In this document: in pieces, positions 16,010 through 25,610 of the stretch
Position numbering within the stretch: position 1 is the stretch's first letter
How the letters are laid out: each line of letters opens with the position of its first letter
Assembly: GCF_014198605.1 (NCBI RefSeq)
Contig: NZ_JACIHU010000005.1
Direction: 5' to 3' (one strand)
Source of the DNA: Rhizobium etli_C
GTDB taxonomy: Bacteria > Pseudomonadota > Alphaproteobacteria > Rhizobiales > Rhizobiaceae
DNA length: 64,000 nt
Notes under the pieces: generated by a model
Databases searched by the model: none
What the model saw: only the letters and a program-made list of their open reading frames with translations
Told to the model about the DNA's origin: nothing
Translations under genes and position numbers: made by a program

Positions 16010-17449
16010 TCAGATGCCGCTCTGGCCGTCGGAACCGATATAGGCAATGCGGATCATGTTGGTGGCGCCGGGCGTGCCGAGAGGCACACCGGCCGAGATG
16101 ATGATGCGGTCGCCCGGCTTGCCGAAGCCTTCGTCCGCGACGATGCGGCAGGCGCGGTTGACCATGTCGTCCAGATCGGTGGCGTCATGGGTGACGACGC
16201 AATGCAGGCCCCAGACAATCGCCAGCCGGCGCGCCGTCTTGATGATCGGCGACAGGGCCAGGATCGGCACCTGCGGGCGCTCGCGCGAGGCGCGAAGGCC
16301 TGTCGTGCCCGACGAGGTATAACAGACGATCGCCGACAGTTTCAGCGTTTCGGCGATTTGGCGGGCGGCAAGCGAGATCGCATCGGCGCCGGTCGCTTCC
16401 GGCTGGGCGCGCTGGGCATAGATGATGCCGGGATAATGCGGCTCGCGCTCGATGGCGGTGGCAATAGACGCCATGGTCGAGACGGCTTCGACCGGATAAT
16501 CGCCGGAGGCCGATTCGGCTGAGAGCATGACGGCATCGGCGCCTTCGAAGACGGCGGTCGCGACGTCGGAGACTTCGGCGCGCGTCGGCACCGGCGCCGA
16601 GATCATCGATTCCAGCATCTGCGTGGCGACGACCACCGGCTTGCCCGAACGGCGGCAGGCGCGAATCAGCTGCTTCTGGATGCCGGGAACCGATTCGAGC
16701 GGCATTTCGACACCGAGATCGCCGCGGGCAACCATTAAGGCATCGGAGAGCTCGATGATCTCCTCGATGCGCTCGAGAGCCTGCGGCTTTTCGATCTTCG
16801 ACATCAGGCCGACGCGGCCGCGGGCGATCTTGCGCACTTCGGCAAGGTCGTCGGGACGCTGGACGAAGGACAGCGCCACCCAGTCGACATCGTCGGTGGC
16901 GAGCACAGCGTCGAGGTCGGCGCGGTCCTTATCCGTCAGCGCACCGACGCCGAGCAGCGTATCGGGAAGGCTGACGCCCTTGCGGTCGGAGATGCGCGTG
17001 CCCGATATAACCGTCGTGACGATGCTCTTGCCGTCGCACTTTTCCGCACGCAGCGCGAGCTTACCGTCGTCGATCAGCAGGCGATGGCCGGGCTGCACCG
17101 ATTCCAGGATTTCGGGGTGCGGCAGATAGACACGGGTCTGGTCGCCAAGCGCCTCGTTGTTGTCGAGCGTGAATGTCTGGCCGGGCTTCAGGTCGACTTT
17201 GCTGTCGACGAACTTGCCGACGCGCAGTTTCGGTCCCTGCAGGTCGGCGAGAATGCCGATCGGCCGGCCGGAGCGCGCTTCGACCGAGCGGATACGCTCG
17301 ATGAGCGTACGCATCAGGTCGTGGCTCGCATGGCTCATATTGATGCGGAAGACATCGGCACCCGCCTGGTGCAGCTTCTCGATCATCGATTCCTCGGAGG
17401 AGGCGGGCCCGAGGGTGGCGAGGATTTTAATTTTGCGATTACGCTTCAT
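16010..17449 (-). CDS. pyk: Pyruvate kinase
   Basis: Pyruvate kinase converts phosphoenolpyruvate and ADP to pyruvate and ATP. The 479-residue protein is full length: N-terminal KIKILATLGPASS, RINMSHASH, the B domain, the K+/Mg2+ site in MSKIEKPQALERIEEI, MVARGDLGVEMPLE with the conserved GD, and ATQMLESMI. The C-terminal effector domain is present. ATG 17449 overlaps the TGA of the upstream DUF1036 gene (TGATG), so both are translated from one message. The frame runs 52 codons further upstream, inside DUF1036. Confidence 0.97.
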   Translation of the reverse strand: MKRNRKIKILATLGPASSEESMIEKLHQAGADVFRINMSHASHDLMRTLIERIRSVEARSGRPIGILADLQGPKLRVGKFVDSKVDLKPGQTFTLDNNEALGDQTRVYLPHPEILESVQPGHRLLIDDGKLALRAEKCDGKSIVTTVISGTRISDRKGVSLPDTLLGVGALTDKDRADLDAVLATDDVDWVALSFVQRPDDLAEVRKIARGRVGLMSKIEKPQALERIEEIIELSDALMVARGDLGVEMPLESVPGIQKQLIRACRRSGKPVVVATQMLESMISAPVPTRAEVSDVATAVFEGADAVMLSAESASGDYPVEAVSTMASIATAIEREPHYPGIIYAQRAQPEATGADAISLAARQIAETLKLSAIVCYTSSGTTGLRASRERPQVPILALSPIIKTARRLAIVWGLHCVVTHDATDLDDMVNRACRIVADEGFGKPGDRIIISAGVPLGTPGATNMIRIAYIGSDGQSGI

Positions 17450-17934
17450 CAATTCTGGCTTTCTTGCGTCCCTGGGGTGTCGGAGAGTTGGACCATCCAG
17501 CTGCCCTGGCGGCCCGTATCGTATTCCTTGAAACCCATCTTCTGGTAACCGCGGGCATAACAATCCTGTACACCCGAGATCTTGAACTCGTTCTCCGCCA
17601 CGCACATCTGCACGTCACCCGTCCATCGTCCTCCCCGGGCGGCGTCCTCTGCGTAGAGGTAATAATAACGCGACTGCAGTTCTCCCTCGATCAGCGTGGC
17701 GCAGGTGGTTGCCGGCACTTGCCACCAGCCTTCCGTCACCCAGCCATCCTTGGCACGGTACCCGATCGCGACGCCGACGAGATTCTGTGTTCCGTTGCAG
17801 ACGCGAAAATCGGCGCGTGCGGCATCTGCGATGAAGAGCGGCATAAAAGCTGCAAGAGCGAACAGAGCGAGTCGGACCAGCGGTCCGGACCGCGTGAGGA
17901 AACTTGGCGCGGCTTGAATCAACACGGCTCCCAA
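17449..17934 (-). CDS. DUF1036 family exported protein
   Basis: The product of up to 161 residues carries an N-terminal signal sequence (ALFALAAFMPLFIADAARA) and then a DUF1036 domain: FRVCNGTQNLVGVAIGYRAK, WVTEGWWQVPATTCATLI, YYYLYAEDA and VQMCVAENEFKISGVQDCY. Four conserved cysteines suggest disulfides in the periplasm. No ATG begins the signal sequence; TTG at 17934 or the nearby GTG/TTG codons are the candidates. It is translationally coupled to pyk, an arrangement I recall across Rhizobiales. Function is unknown. Confidence 0.85.
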   Translation of the reverse strand: MGAVLIQAAPSFLTRSGPLVRLALFALAAFMPLFIADAARADFRVCNGTQNLVGVAIGYRAKDGWVTEGWWQVPATTCATLIEGELQSRYYYLYAEDAARGGRWTGDVQMCVAENEFKISGVQDCYARGYQKMGFKEYDTGRQGSWMVQLSDTPGTQESQN

Positions 17935-18115
17935 ATAGCTCCACGGTTATTCGTATCCGTGTCTTCTTGCGCCGCCGTCATGCGAAAGTCAACGCGATGC
18001 TAATCGATTATATTTCCTTTCACAAACTGCGCATCAAGGCTTCATCTTCGCTTCCCGCCGCTTGTCGCGCTTGAACCGGCGGCAGCCCCGTGCGATCACT
18101 GCGCCCGACTGCGCA

Positions 18116-18925
18116 ATGACGAACGGCAATTCCTTCATGGACGACTTCCAATCCTTCGAAAGCCTACCGGGAAAACATGACAAAGGGATGGTGATCCTCG
18201 CCGATCACGCGATGAACCGCCTCCCCGCGCGATACGGCCGGCTCGGCCTGCCCGACGCGGCCTTTGCCCGCCACATCGCCTATGACATCGGCATCGAGGG
18301 CCTGACGCGGCAGCTGTCGGCGAGACTCGGCGTGCCCGCGGTGCTCGGGGGCTTCTCGCGCCTGCTGATCGACCCGAACCGCGGCGAGGATGATCCGACG
18401 CTGATCATGAAGATTTCCGACGGCGCCGTCATCTCGGGCAACCACCCGATCACACCGCAGGAGTGGGAGTATCGTATCGAGACCTTCCATCGCCCCTATC
18501 ACAATGCCGTGGCGGACACGATCGATAAGGTAGCGAACGCCACCGGCCGGGCGCCGCTTGTCCTGTCGCTGCATTCTTTCACACCGGCGTGGAAAGGAAT
18601 TCCTCGCCCCTGGCATGCCGCCGTTCTCTGGGACAGCGACCGGCGCGCCGTCGGCCCGCTGCTCGACATGCTGCGCGCCGATCCCGATCTCTTCGTTGGC
18701 GACAACGAGCCCTATGACGGCGCCCTGAAGGGCGATACCATGTACCGGCACTGCATGATGACCGGCATCCCGCACGCGCTGCTCGAAGTGCGCCAGGATC
18801 TGATCGCAGACGAGACCGGGATTGCTGCATGGGCCGAACGCTTGGCGCCGATCTTTGCGGCGATGAACGCCGATCCTGCCTTGCACGACTACGACGTCCA
18901 TCTGTCGCGCACCGGTACCTATTGA
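18116..18925 (+). CDS. N-formylglutamate amidohydrolase family protein
   Basis: The 269-residue protein belongs to the FGase family, zinc enzymes that in histidine breakdown release formate from N-formylglutamate. Family features include MVILADHAMNRLP, HIAYDIGIEGLTRQLSARLG, FSRLLIDPNRGEDDPTLI, LVLSLHSFTP and PHALLEVRQDLI. No hut genes are nearby, so the in vivo substrate is uncertain. It is followed after 15 bases by DUF1244 and then gapR on the same strand. ATG 18116 is preferred; ATG 18137 is possible. A second family member is at 62230-63111. Confidence 0.88.
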   Translation: MTNGNSFMDDFQSFESLPGKHDKGMVILADHAMNRLPARYGRLGLPDAAFARHIAYDIGIEGLTRQLSARLGVPAVLGGFSRLLIDPNRGEDDPTLIMKISDGAVISGNHPITPQEWEYRIETFHRPYHNAVADTIDKVANATGRAPLVLSLHSFTPAWKGIPRPWHAAVLWDSDRRAVGPLLDMLRADPDLFVGDNEPYDGALKGDTMYRHCMMTGIPHALLEVRQDLIADETGIAAWAERLAPIFAAMNADPALHDYDVHLSRTGTY

Positions 18926-18940
18926 AGGAAGGAAAGCGAG

Positions 18941-19246
18941 ATGACCGCGCTCAGTAAAGAACAGCAGACCGAATTCGAAGCCGCTGCCTTCCGCCGCCTT
19001 GTCGCGCATCTTCGTGAGCGCAGCGACGTGCAGAACATCGACTTGATGAACCTGGCCGGCTTCTGCCGCAACTGCCTGTCGAACTGGTACCGCGAAGCGG
19101 CCGAGGCCGAGGGTGTCGCGGTAACCAAGGACGAATCGCGTGAAATGGTCTACGGCATGCCTTACGAGGACTGGAAAAATCTCCACCAGAACGAGGCCTC
19201 GCCTGTGCAAAAGGCCGCTTTTGAACTGAACAACCCGCACAAATAG
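18941..19246 (+). CDS. DUF1244 family protein
   Basis: The 101-residue cytoplasmic protein is a complete DUF1244 domain: FRRLVAHLRERSDVQNIDLM, the CxxC-containing GFCRNCLSNWYREAAE, and MVYGMPYEDWKNLHQ. The two cysteines could bind metal or form a disulfide. The family is common in proteobacteria and has no established function. GAAGGAAGG precedes the ATG. It is sandwiched between the amidohydrolase and gapR and is likely in one operon. Confidence 0.9.
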   Translation: MTALSKEQQTEFEAAAFRRLVAHLRERSDVQNIDLMNLAGFCRNCLSNWYREAAEAEGVAVTKDESREMVYGMPYEDWKNLHQNEASPVQKAAFELNNPHK

Positions 19247-19333
19247 CCCGTCACCGAGCGAATAGGCTTGACCCTCGCGCCGCTTCGCGGCAGTCACGGG
19301 CATCCAAAATGATCATCCAATCAGGAGAACACG

Positions 19334-19597
19334 ATGTCTGATGCTCATGGCGTCGCCCGCGACCAGCTTCGCGCTTTCATCGAGCGCATTGAACGGCTGG
19401 AAGAAGAAAAAAAGACCATCGCCGACGACATCAAGGACGTCTACGGCGAAGCCAAGGGAATGGGCTTCGACACCAAGATCCTGAAGAAGGTCGTGGCGCT
19501 GCGCAAAAAGGACGAGCAGGAGCGCATGGAAGAGGAAGCGATCCTCGACACCTATCTGCACGCGCTCGGCATGATCGAGTCCCCGCCGGAAGGCTGA
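19334..19597 (+). CDS. gapR: GapR-type nucleoid-associated DNA-binding protein
   Basis: The 87-residue protein is a complete DUF2312/GapR: a long first helix DQLRAFIERIERLEEEKKTI, then DIKDVYGEAKGMGFDTKILK and KKVVALRKKDEQERMEEEAI. In Caulobacter GapR forms dimers and tetramers that clamp overtwisted DNA ahead of replication and transcription and is needed for normal growth. Here the basic central helix is fully kept. AGGAGAAC precedes the ATG. The gene ends near a pair of hairpins and is convergent with the DUF882 gene. Confidence 0.95.
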   Translation: MSDAHGVARDQLRAFIERIERLEEEKKTIADDIKDVYGEAKGMGFDTKILKKVVALRKKDEQERMEEEAILDTYLHALGMIESPPEG

Positions 19598-19624
19598 TCC
19601 GACTGGCGTCACCGATGTCGACAG

Positions 19625-19650
19625 GCCGCTGGAGCGATCCGGCGGCTTTT
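19625..19650 (+). terminator. Terminator after gapR
   Basis: GCCGCTGGA (19625-19633) pairs with TCCGGCGGC (19638-19646) around GCGA with one G-T pair, followed by TTTTCTTTT. It is one half of a larger inverted repeat with the hairpin at 19708-19739. Confidence 0.75.
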
Positions 19651-19732
19651 CTTTTGCGAAGAACGCGGCGGGCCGAACATTCGACTGTCCGACCAAAACA
19701 ACCAAAAGAAAAACCGCCGGATCGCTCCAGCG
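19626..19732. repeat. Inverted repeat of two near-identical terminator hairpins
   Basis: The arms 19626-19655 and 19703-19732 are reverse complements over 30 bases except for one position, separated by 47 bases. Each arm is itself a hairpin with a T-run, so one serves gapR and the other the convergent DUF882 gene. Confidence 0.7.
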
Positions 19733-19739
19733 GTTTTTT
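19708..19739. terminator. Terminator between gapR and the DUF882 gene
   Basis: AAAAACCGCCGGA and TCCAGCGGTTTTTT pair around TCGC. The T-run exists on both strands, so it can stop the DUF882 transcript from the right as well as any read-through from gapR. Confidence 0.75.
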
Positions 19740-19762
19740 CGATATTCCAATGATCGGCACGC

Positions 19763-21604
19763 TCAGTTCGTATTGAACTTGCGCACCTCCATGAAGTTGA
19801 CGGCCGTGCCGCTGAAGCGGGCCGGGTCGACCGAAGCGGTCTTGACGTTGAAGCCTTCGGCATAGACGGCGGTCGGCTGGGCGCGCATCGTCTGGCTGAC
19901 GAAGCGCGGCGCCTTGACCTGCTTGGAGGCCATTTCGAGACGGGCATTGGTCAGCGCCCACTGCGAAATCATCTTCTGCGTCAGCTTCGGCTCTGTCCGC
20001 ACTGTCGCGCGGCTGGCGTCGGCTGCGGCGGCCTGCTTCTGCGTCGGCCGGCCACCCTTGGTGGGAAGAGCCGGCACCACGGCGTTTTCGGCGGCCGGTT
20101 CGTCGAAGGCGTCGCCGAAGCTTGCCGACTTCGTTGCTGGCGCCAGGGCTGCGAGCTGAAGCGACGGTTTCTGGGCAGGCGCCTGTTGCGGCATCGCCGC
20201 ATTGATCGCCTGCTCCACCGTCATCTCGGGCGCGTGCGCGGCGACCTGGTTTTCGTCACCCTTGTTCTGCTGGTCGAGCGCAGCGGCAAGGGCAGGAGAC
20301 AGTCCGCCGTCCTGATCGGCCTCGTCGGCCTCTGCTTCCGGATCGGCATTGGCGGCAGCGAGAAGCTTCTCGGCAAGAGCAGGACGTTCGACCGGCGTCG
20401 GAACCGGCATTCCGCTCAGCATGGCGGGATCGGTCGACGCGACTTCGGCATCGCCGGGCGCGCGGCGCTGACCAAGAAGCGAGGGAACCGGGATGCTGTA
20501 GCCGCTGAGATCGGCGAATTGCTGCGGCTGGGCCTGATCGGCCGGAAGCGCAGCCGCCAGCGCCTGCTGCGCGGCATTCCCCGAAGGCGGCGCGACCAGC
20601 GCGCTTGCCACTTCGCTGCCGGTCGGCTGGCTGCTGAATGCCGGACGAACCTGCGGCACCGGCGCGTTCACATCGGCGACCTCGGTCTGCTGCGGCTCGG
20701 CAGGGGCAGGCTCGGCCTTCGGCGGCGTCGCCTTGGCGACGGCGACCGGGGCCGAATCGTCGGAATCGTCTTCCTGCTCGTCGGCGCCGCCGCCGAAAAG
20801 CGCCTCAAACAGCGTCTTGTGCTTCGGTGCCGATTCGGAAGCGCTGGCGATCTCGATCTGCGTGCTGTTGCCGCGGCGCTTGTAGTCGGCCATCGCCTGC
20901 TGGTAGCCCGGCAGCGGCTTGCCGTCGGCCGGAATATGGATGGTATTGCCGTTCGGGAAAAGCCGGACAAGCTCGTCGCGGCTCATGCGCGGCCAGGCGC
21001 GAACACCGCCGACGTCCATGTGCACGAAGGGCGAACCGGACTTCGGATAGAAGCCGACGCCGCCGACCTGCATCTTCATGCCGATGGCGCGAAGCGTCGC
21101 CAGCTTGACGTCGGGAATGAAGAAATCCATCGCCTTGCCGAGCATGTGCTGGCTCTTTTCGGCAACGCCGGATTTGCGCGAGCGGCCGCGCAGCATCTCG
21201 TTGGTCGCCGGCGAGCGGAAACCGCAGACGACGTTGATATAGTCCCGTGAACCGCTCTGGCGATAGACTTCCCAGATCAGGTCGAACAGGCGCGGATCCA
21301 TCTTCGTCGGCTGGTTCTTGCGCCAGTCGCGCAGGAAGCGGTTCAGTTGCTCCAGACCCTTGGGGTCGAACTTGCCGTTACGCTTGTAGGTGATGACGGC
21401 TTTTTCGCCGGTATGGATGAAATAGAGCTTGAGGCTGCGAGTGTCGCCCGCAGCCTGAGAAGGCGTACTGACGAATACCGGCGAGGAAACTGCAAGCGCA
21501 AGAAGGGCGGCCGCCGCCGTCCTCACTGCCTTTCCGCAGATGTCGGCGCACAAAGAACGCCAGCTCAAGCGCGAAGGCTTGGAATTCCCATTCAGATTCG
21601 GCAA
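19763..21604 (-). CDS. DUF882 / YcbK-like M15 peptidase-fold exported protein
   Basis: The 613-residue precursor has a signal peptide (VRTAAAALLALAVSSPVFVS) and, at about residues 55-215, a DUF882 domain related to D-Ala-D-Ala metallopeptidases. SQHMLGKAMDFFIPD provides His and Asp, and FVHMDVGGVRAW the second His, of the zinc site. The remaining 400 residues are low-complexity, alanine/proline/glutamine-rich and probably span the periplasm. DUF882 proteins are thought to trim peptidoglycan cross-links. The start is TTG at 21604 with GGGGA upstream; no nearby ATG keeps the signal peptide. Confidence 0.85.
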   Translation of the reverse strand: MPNLNGNSKPSRLSWRSLCADICGKAVRTAAAALLALAVSSPVFVSTPSQAAGDTRSLKLYFIHTGEKAVITYKRNGKFDPKGLEQLNRFLRDWRKNQPTKMDPRLFDLIWEVYRQSGSRDYINVVCGFRSPATNEMLRGRSRKSGVAEKSQHMLGKAMDFFIPDVKLATLRAIGMKMQVGGVGFYPKSGSPFVHMDVGGVRAWPRMSRDELVRLFPNGNTIHIPADGKPLPGYQQAMADYKRRGNSTQIEIASASESAPKHKTLFEALFGGGADEQEDDSDDSAPVAVAKATPPKAEPAPAEPQQTEVADVNAPVPQVRPAFSSQPTGSEVASALVAPPSGNAAQQALAAALPADQAQPQQFADLSGYSIPVPSLLGQRRAPGDAEVASTDPAMLSGMPVPTPVERPALAEKLLAAANADPEAEADEADQDGGLSPALAAALDQQNKGDENQVAAHAPEMTVEQAINAAMPQQAPAQKPSLQLAALAPATKSASFGDAFDEPAAENAVVPALPTKGGRPTQKQAAAADASRATVRTEPKLTQKMISQWALTNARLEMASKQVKAPRFVSQTMRAQPTAVYAEGFNVKTASVDPARFSGTAVNFMEVRKFNTN

Positions 21605-21783
21605 CTCGATCCCCGTCAGACAGACAATGTCCCGTACTGTCCCAGATGACTGTCAAATGCGGTCACACGATGGCAAAAATGCCACACATGATCAACCTTT
21701 TCTTTACATAGTGAACGAGCCACTAACAAGTGGTTTATGAACAGTAACAAATCGTGGTTGCCCGAGTCTTAACAAATGCGGGC

Positions 21784-23331
21784 TTAGGCCGCATCTTTCT
21801 GGGGATTATCGGGATCTATGCCGTAATCTTTGAGCTTGCGATAAAGTGTGGACCGCCCGATGCCAAGCTTGCGTGCCACTTGACTCATCTGTCCGCGATA
21901 GAATTTAAGCGCGAATCGGATGAGTTCCTCCTCGACATCGGCAAGCTTGCGCACGTCGCCTGAGGGGTTGATGCTGGCGATTGCATTTTCGGAGGTTTCG
22001 GACAGGCGGTGGTGGTGAACCTCCCCGTGCGTCGGCACCCGGTAGTCTTCGCTATATGCCTCGTCCGGGTCAAGGCCGGTATTGTCGGCCACGAGCGCCA
22101 GGTGATCCACCACTTCATATTCCGGAAGCTGGGCGGCGATCTGCGGGAAGTCGGCCTCGGTCAGCTCCGGCCCCTCGGCCAGAACGACCGCGCGGAAGAT
22201 CGCGTTTTCGAGCTGGCGGATATTGCCCGGCCAGTCATAGGCGGTCAAAAGCGCCAGCGCGCCGGAGTTCACCGTCATGCGGCGGCCGTTCTTCTGCTCG
22301 CTGGAGAAGCGGTCGGCGAAGACGCGCACCAGGTGCGGAATATCTTCCTTGCGCTTGCGCAGCGCCGGAATGGTGATCGGGAAGACGTTGAGGCGATAGT
22401 AGAGATCTTCGCGGAAATGGCCGTTCTTGACCTCCTCGATCAGATCCTTGTTGGTCGCCGAGATCAGTCGGACATTGACCTTGTGGGCGGTGCGCGCACC
22501 GACGGTCTCGATCTCGCCCTGCTGCACGGCGCGCAGCAGCTTCACCTGCACTTCGAGCGGCAGGTCGCCGATTTCGTCGAGGAAGATGGTGCCGCCATCG
22601 GCTTCCATGAATTTGCCGATGTGACGTTCGGTCGCGCCGGTGAAAGCGCCCTTTTCATGGCCGAAGAGAATGCTCTCGACGAGATTGTGCGGGATCGCCC
22701 CGCAATTGACGGTGACGAACGGCTTGTTCGAGCGTTCGCCGCCGGACTGGATGGCGCGCGCCACCAGTTCCTTGCCGACGCCGGATTCGCCTTCGAGCAC
22801 GACGGGGATGTTGGATTGCGCCGCCCGCTGGGCAAGATCGATGACGCGGATCATTGCCGGGCTGGCCGAAACGATGTCGTCGAAACCGACGGAGCCCGAG
22901 CGCGACCGGCGTCCGGCCCGTGCCTTCACCTCGCGCTGGTCGAGCTTCATCGCATTCGAGATCGACGTGGCGATGCGTTCGGGGGAGACCGGCTTGACGA
23001 CGAAATCGAAGGCGCCGGCGCGCATCGCCTGCACCACGGTTTCGATGCCGCCCTGGCCTGTCTGCACGATCACGGGGATCTGCGTGCCGAATTCGTGAAG
23101 CGCGTCGAGGAATTCGAGGCCGGTCATCTCGGGCATCATCAGGTCGAGCACGATGACGTTGAAAAGGCCGCTGTCGCGCTTGACCATTTCAAGGCCGATC
23201 CGGCCGTTTTCCGCCTGGTGCACGACATGGCCGTGACGCTCGATTGCGTTCTTGAGCAGGCGGCGCTGCACCGGGTCGTCTTCGACCACGAGGATTTGCC
23301 CTGCTCCCTTGAGCTCATTGTAACCGGTCAT
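21784..23331 (-). CDS. NtrC-type sigma-54-dependent response regulator
   Basis: The 515-residue protein has three parts. A receiver domain covers residues 12-130, with phosphorylation site Asp63 in VLDLMMPEM. An AAA+ sigma-54 activator domain covers about 150-390, with Walker A GESGVGKE at 181-188, the sigma-54 contact loop GAFTGA at 228-233 and Walker B GGTIFLDEIGDLP. A Fis-type helix-turn-helix lies at the end (SQVARKLGIGRSTLYRKLKD). About 60 linker residues before the HTH are poorly conserved. No sensor kinase is adjacent, so the partner is elsewhere. Confidence 0.93.
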   Translation of the reverse strand: MTGYNELKGAGQILVVEDDPVQRRLLKNAIERHGHVVHQAENGRIGLEMVKRDSGLFNVIVLDLMMPEMTGLEFLDALHEFGTQIPVIVQTGQGGIETVVQAMRAGAFDFVVKPVSPERIATSISNAMKLDQREVKARAGRRSRSGSVGFDDIVSASPAMIRVIDLAQRAAQSNIPVVLEGESGVGKELVARAIQSGGERSNKPFVTVNCGAIPHNLVESILFGHEKGAFTGATERHIGKFMEADGGTIFLDEIGDLPLEVQVKLLRAVQQGEIETVGARTAHKVNVRLISATNKDLIEEVKNGHFREDLYYRLNVFPITIPALRKRKEDIPHLVRVFADRFSSEQKNGRRMTVNSGALALLTAYDWPGNIRQLENAIFRAVVLAEGPELTEADFPQIAAQLPEYEVVDHLALVADNTGLDPDEAYSEDYRVPTHGEVHHHRLSETSENAIASINPSGDVRKLADVEEELIRFALKFYRGQMSQVARKLGIGRSTLYRKLKDYGIDPDNPQKDAA

Positions 23332-23538
23332 TGTCGCCTCACTTCATGCGAAACCATGGAGGGCACTCTGGCAGAAAGGCTTGAACATCCAGTTTTGAGA
23401 AATAATTGCATTTTAACGATTGCAACGACCGATTTTCGTGCCGAAGCGAGGCCTTTGGTGGGGCGAAAGGCCCTTGATGCGGGGCCTTCTCACGCTTATT
23501 CAAACAGACCTGTTTTAAAGTGGAGAGGAATTGCGTCT

Positions 23539-25392
23539 ATGAAAATCAAGCTCCCGCACGCCAGCCTTCGCTTGTCGCCTGCAGCGCCAGCTGGGCCCGC
23601 CGATCCGGCGCTCGGCGATCTGCCGGTCTGGAAGCTGCAGGATCTCTATCCCTCCGCCACGTCAACCGCCTTCGTCGCCGACATGGAAAAGGCCGGCAAG
23701 GCCGCGATCGCCTTCGAGGAAAGGTGGAAGGGCAAACTCGCCGACGCCGCGACGAAAACCGGCACCGAGGGCATCGGCGCGGCGCTGAAGGAATATGAGG
23801 CGCTTGATGACATTATGGGTCGCCTCGGCTCCTTTGCCGGCCTCACCTATTTCTCCGACACCACAAACCCGACCAACGGCAAGCTCTACGGCGACGTGCA
23901 GGCCAAGATCACCGAATTCTCAGGTCATCTCCTGTTCTTCGCGCTGGAACTGAACCGCATCGACGACGCGGTCATCGACGCCTGCATCGCCAACGACCCC
24001 GATGCCGGCCATTATCGCCCCTGGCTCATCGACCTCAGGAAAGACAAGCCCTATCAGCTCGATGACAGGCTGGAGCAGCTCTTCCTCGAAAAGTCGATGA
24101 CATCGGCCTCCGCCTTCAATCGCCTGTTCGACGAAACCATGGCGGAACTCCGCTATGAGATCGATGGCGAGAAAGTGCCGCTCGAAGTGGCCTTGAACAT
24201 GTTGCAGGAGAAGGATCCGGACGTGCGCCGCAAGGCCGCCATGGCGCTCGCCGAAACCTTCAAGGCCAATATCCGCATCTTCACGCTGATCACCAACACG
24301 CTTGCCAAGGACAAGGATATCTCCGACCGCTGGCGCGGCTTCGAGGACATTGCCGACTCCAGGCACCTCGCAAACCGTGTCGAGCGCGAGGTCGTCGATG
24401 CGCTCGCCGCCGCCGTCCGGGAAGCCTATCCCCGCCTTTCGCATCGATATTATAAGATGAAGGCGAAATGGCTCGGCATGGAGCAGATGAACTTCTGGGA
24501 CCGCAACGCGCCGCTTCCGGAAACCTCCAGCGCCGTCATCTCCTGGTCGGAGGCAAAGGACACGGTGCTGTCGGCCTATGGCAATTTCGCCCCCGAGATG
24601 GCCGATATCGCCAGGCGCTTCTTCGACGAACAATGGATCGATGCCCCAGTCCGTCCCGGCAAGGCGCCCGGCGCGTTTGCCCATCCGACGGTTCCCTCGG
24701 CCCATCCCTATGTGCTCGTCAACTATTTGGGCAAGCCACGCGACGTGATGACGCTTGCCCACGAACTCGGGCACGGCGTGCATCAGGTTCTGGCCGGCGC
24801 GCAAGGGGCACTGATGTGCCAGACGCCGCTGACGCTCGCCGAAACCGCCTCCGTCTTCGGCGAGATGCTGACCTTTCGCACGCTTCTCGAAAAGACCACC
24901 GACAAACGCGAGCGCAAAGCGATGCTCGCCCAGAAGGTCGAGGACATGATCAACACGGTCGTGCGCCAGATCGCCTTCTACGAGTTCGAACGCCAGCTGC
25001 ACACCGCCCGCAAATCAGGTGAACTCACCGCCGACGACATCGGCGAACTCTGGCTCTCCGTCCAGTCGGAAAGCCTCGGGCCGGCGATCAGCATTTCCGA
25101 GGGCTACGAGACCTATTGGGCCTATATCCCCCACTTCATCCACTCGCCCTTCTATGTCTACGCCTATGCTTTCGGCGATTGCCTGGTGAATTCGCTCTAT
25201 GCCGTCTACCGGAAGGCCGAGAAGGGCTTCCAGGAGAAGTATTTCGAACTGCTGAAGGCCGGCGGCACCAAGCACCATTCCGAATTATTGAAGCCTTTCG
25301 GCCTCGACGCCACTGATCCGTCGTTCTGGAGCCAGGGCCTGTCGATGATCGAAGGGCTGATCGATGAGTTGGAGGCTTTGGATAGGGCGTAA
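23539..25392 (+). CDS. M3-family oligoendopeptidase (PepF-like)
   Basis: The 617-residue zinc peptidase has the M3 active site HELGH at residues 408-412 (MTLAHELGHGVHQVLAG) with the third ligand downstream in TPLTLAETASVFGEM. The N-terminal part (LPVWKLQDLYPS, FAGLTYFSDTTNPTNGKLYG) is typical of the M3B/PepF branch that degrades short peptides in the cytoplasm. There is no signal peptide. ATG 23539 with GAGAGGAA upstream is the natural start; the frame is open far upstream only because it runs antisense through the NtrC-type gene. Confidence 0.93.
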   Translation: MKIKLPHASLRLSPAAPAGPADPALGDLPVWKLQDLYPSATSTAFVADMEKAGKAAIAFEERWKGKLADAATKTGTEGIGAALKEYEALDDIMGRLGSFAGLTYFSDTTNPTNGKLYGDVQAKITEFSGHLLFFALELNRIDDAVIDACIANDPDAGHYRPWLIDLRKDKPYQLDDRLEQLFLEKSMTSASAFNRLFDETMAELRYEIDGEKVPLEVALNMLQEKDPDVRRKAAMALAETFKANIRIFTLITNTLAKDKDISDRWRGFEDIADSRHLANRVEREVVDALAAAVREAYPRLSHRYYKMKAKWLGMEQMNFWDRNAPLPETSSAVISWSEAKDTVLSAYGNFAPEMADIARRFFDEQWIDAPVRPGKAPGAFAHPTVPSAHPYVLVNYLGKPRDVMTLAHELGHGVHQVLAGAQGALMCQTPLTLAETASVFGEMLTFRTLLEKTTDKRERKAMLAQKVEDMINTVVRQIAFYEFERQLHTARKSGELTADDIGELWLSVQSESLGPAISISEGYETYWAYIPHFIHSPFYVYAYAFGDCLVNSLYAVYRKAEKGFQEKYFELLKAGGTKHHSELLKPFGLDATDPSFWSQGLSMIEGLIDELEALDRA

Positions 25393-25402
25393 GAGAGCGA
25401 GT

Positions 25403-25547
25403 CCCTTCTCCCCTCGGGGAGAAGGTGCCGGCAGGCGGATGAGGGGGGCGACACGGCAGGACCTCTCCTTCGCATACGCTCAGGACGTCGCTTCGCTCCA
25501 CCCCCTCATCTGCCCTTCGGGCATCTTCTCCCCGAAGGGAGAAGAGA
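25403..25547. repeat. Rhizobial palindromic intergenic element with two hairpins
   Basis: The 218-base gap between the peptidase gene and pabB contains CCTTCTCCCCTCGGGGAGAAGG at its left end and CTTCTCCCCGAAGGGAGAAG at its right. The inner arms GGATGAGGGG and CCCCTCATC also pair, so the whole element can fold as one large cruciform. This sequence type recurs between genes throughout rhizobial chromosomes. Nothing suggests it is coding. Confidence 0.7.
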
Positions 25548-25610
25548 GAAAATATCTGAGGCTCCCGATCGCATCTGAGCAATGGGAGCAGAACAAACCG
25601 GAATCGTTGC

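Noticed and set aside
22009..23538. 510-codon extension upstream of the M3 peptidase
   Set aside because: It runs antisense through the NtrC-type regulator and lacks peptidase or signal features.
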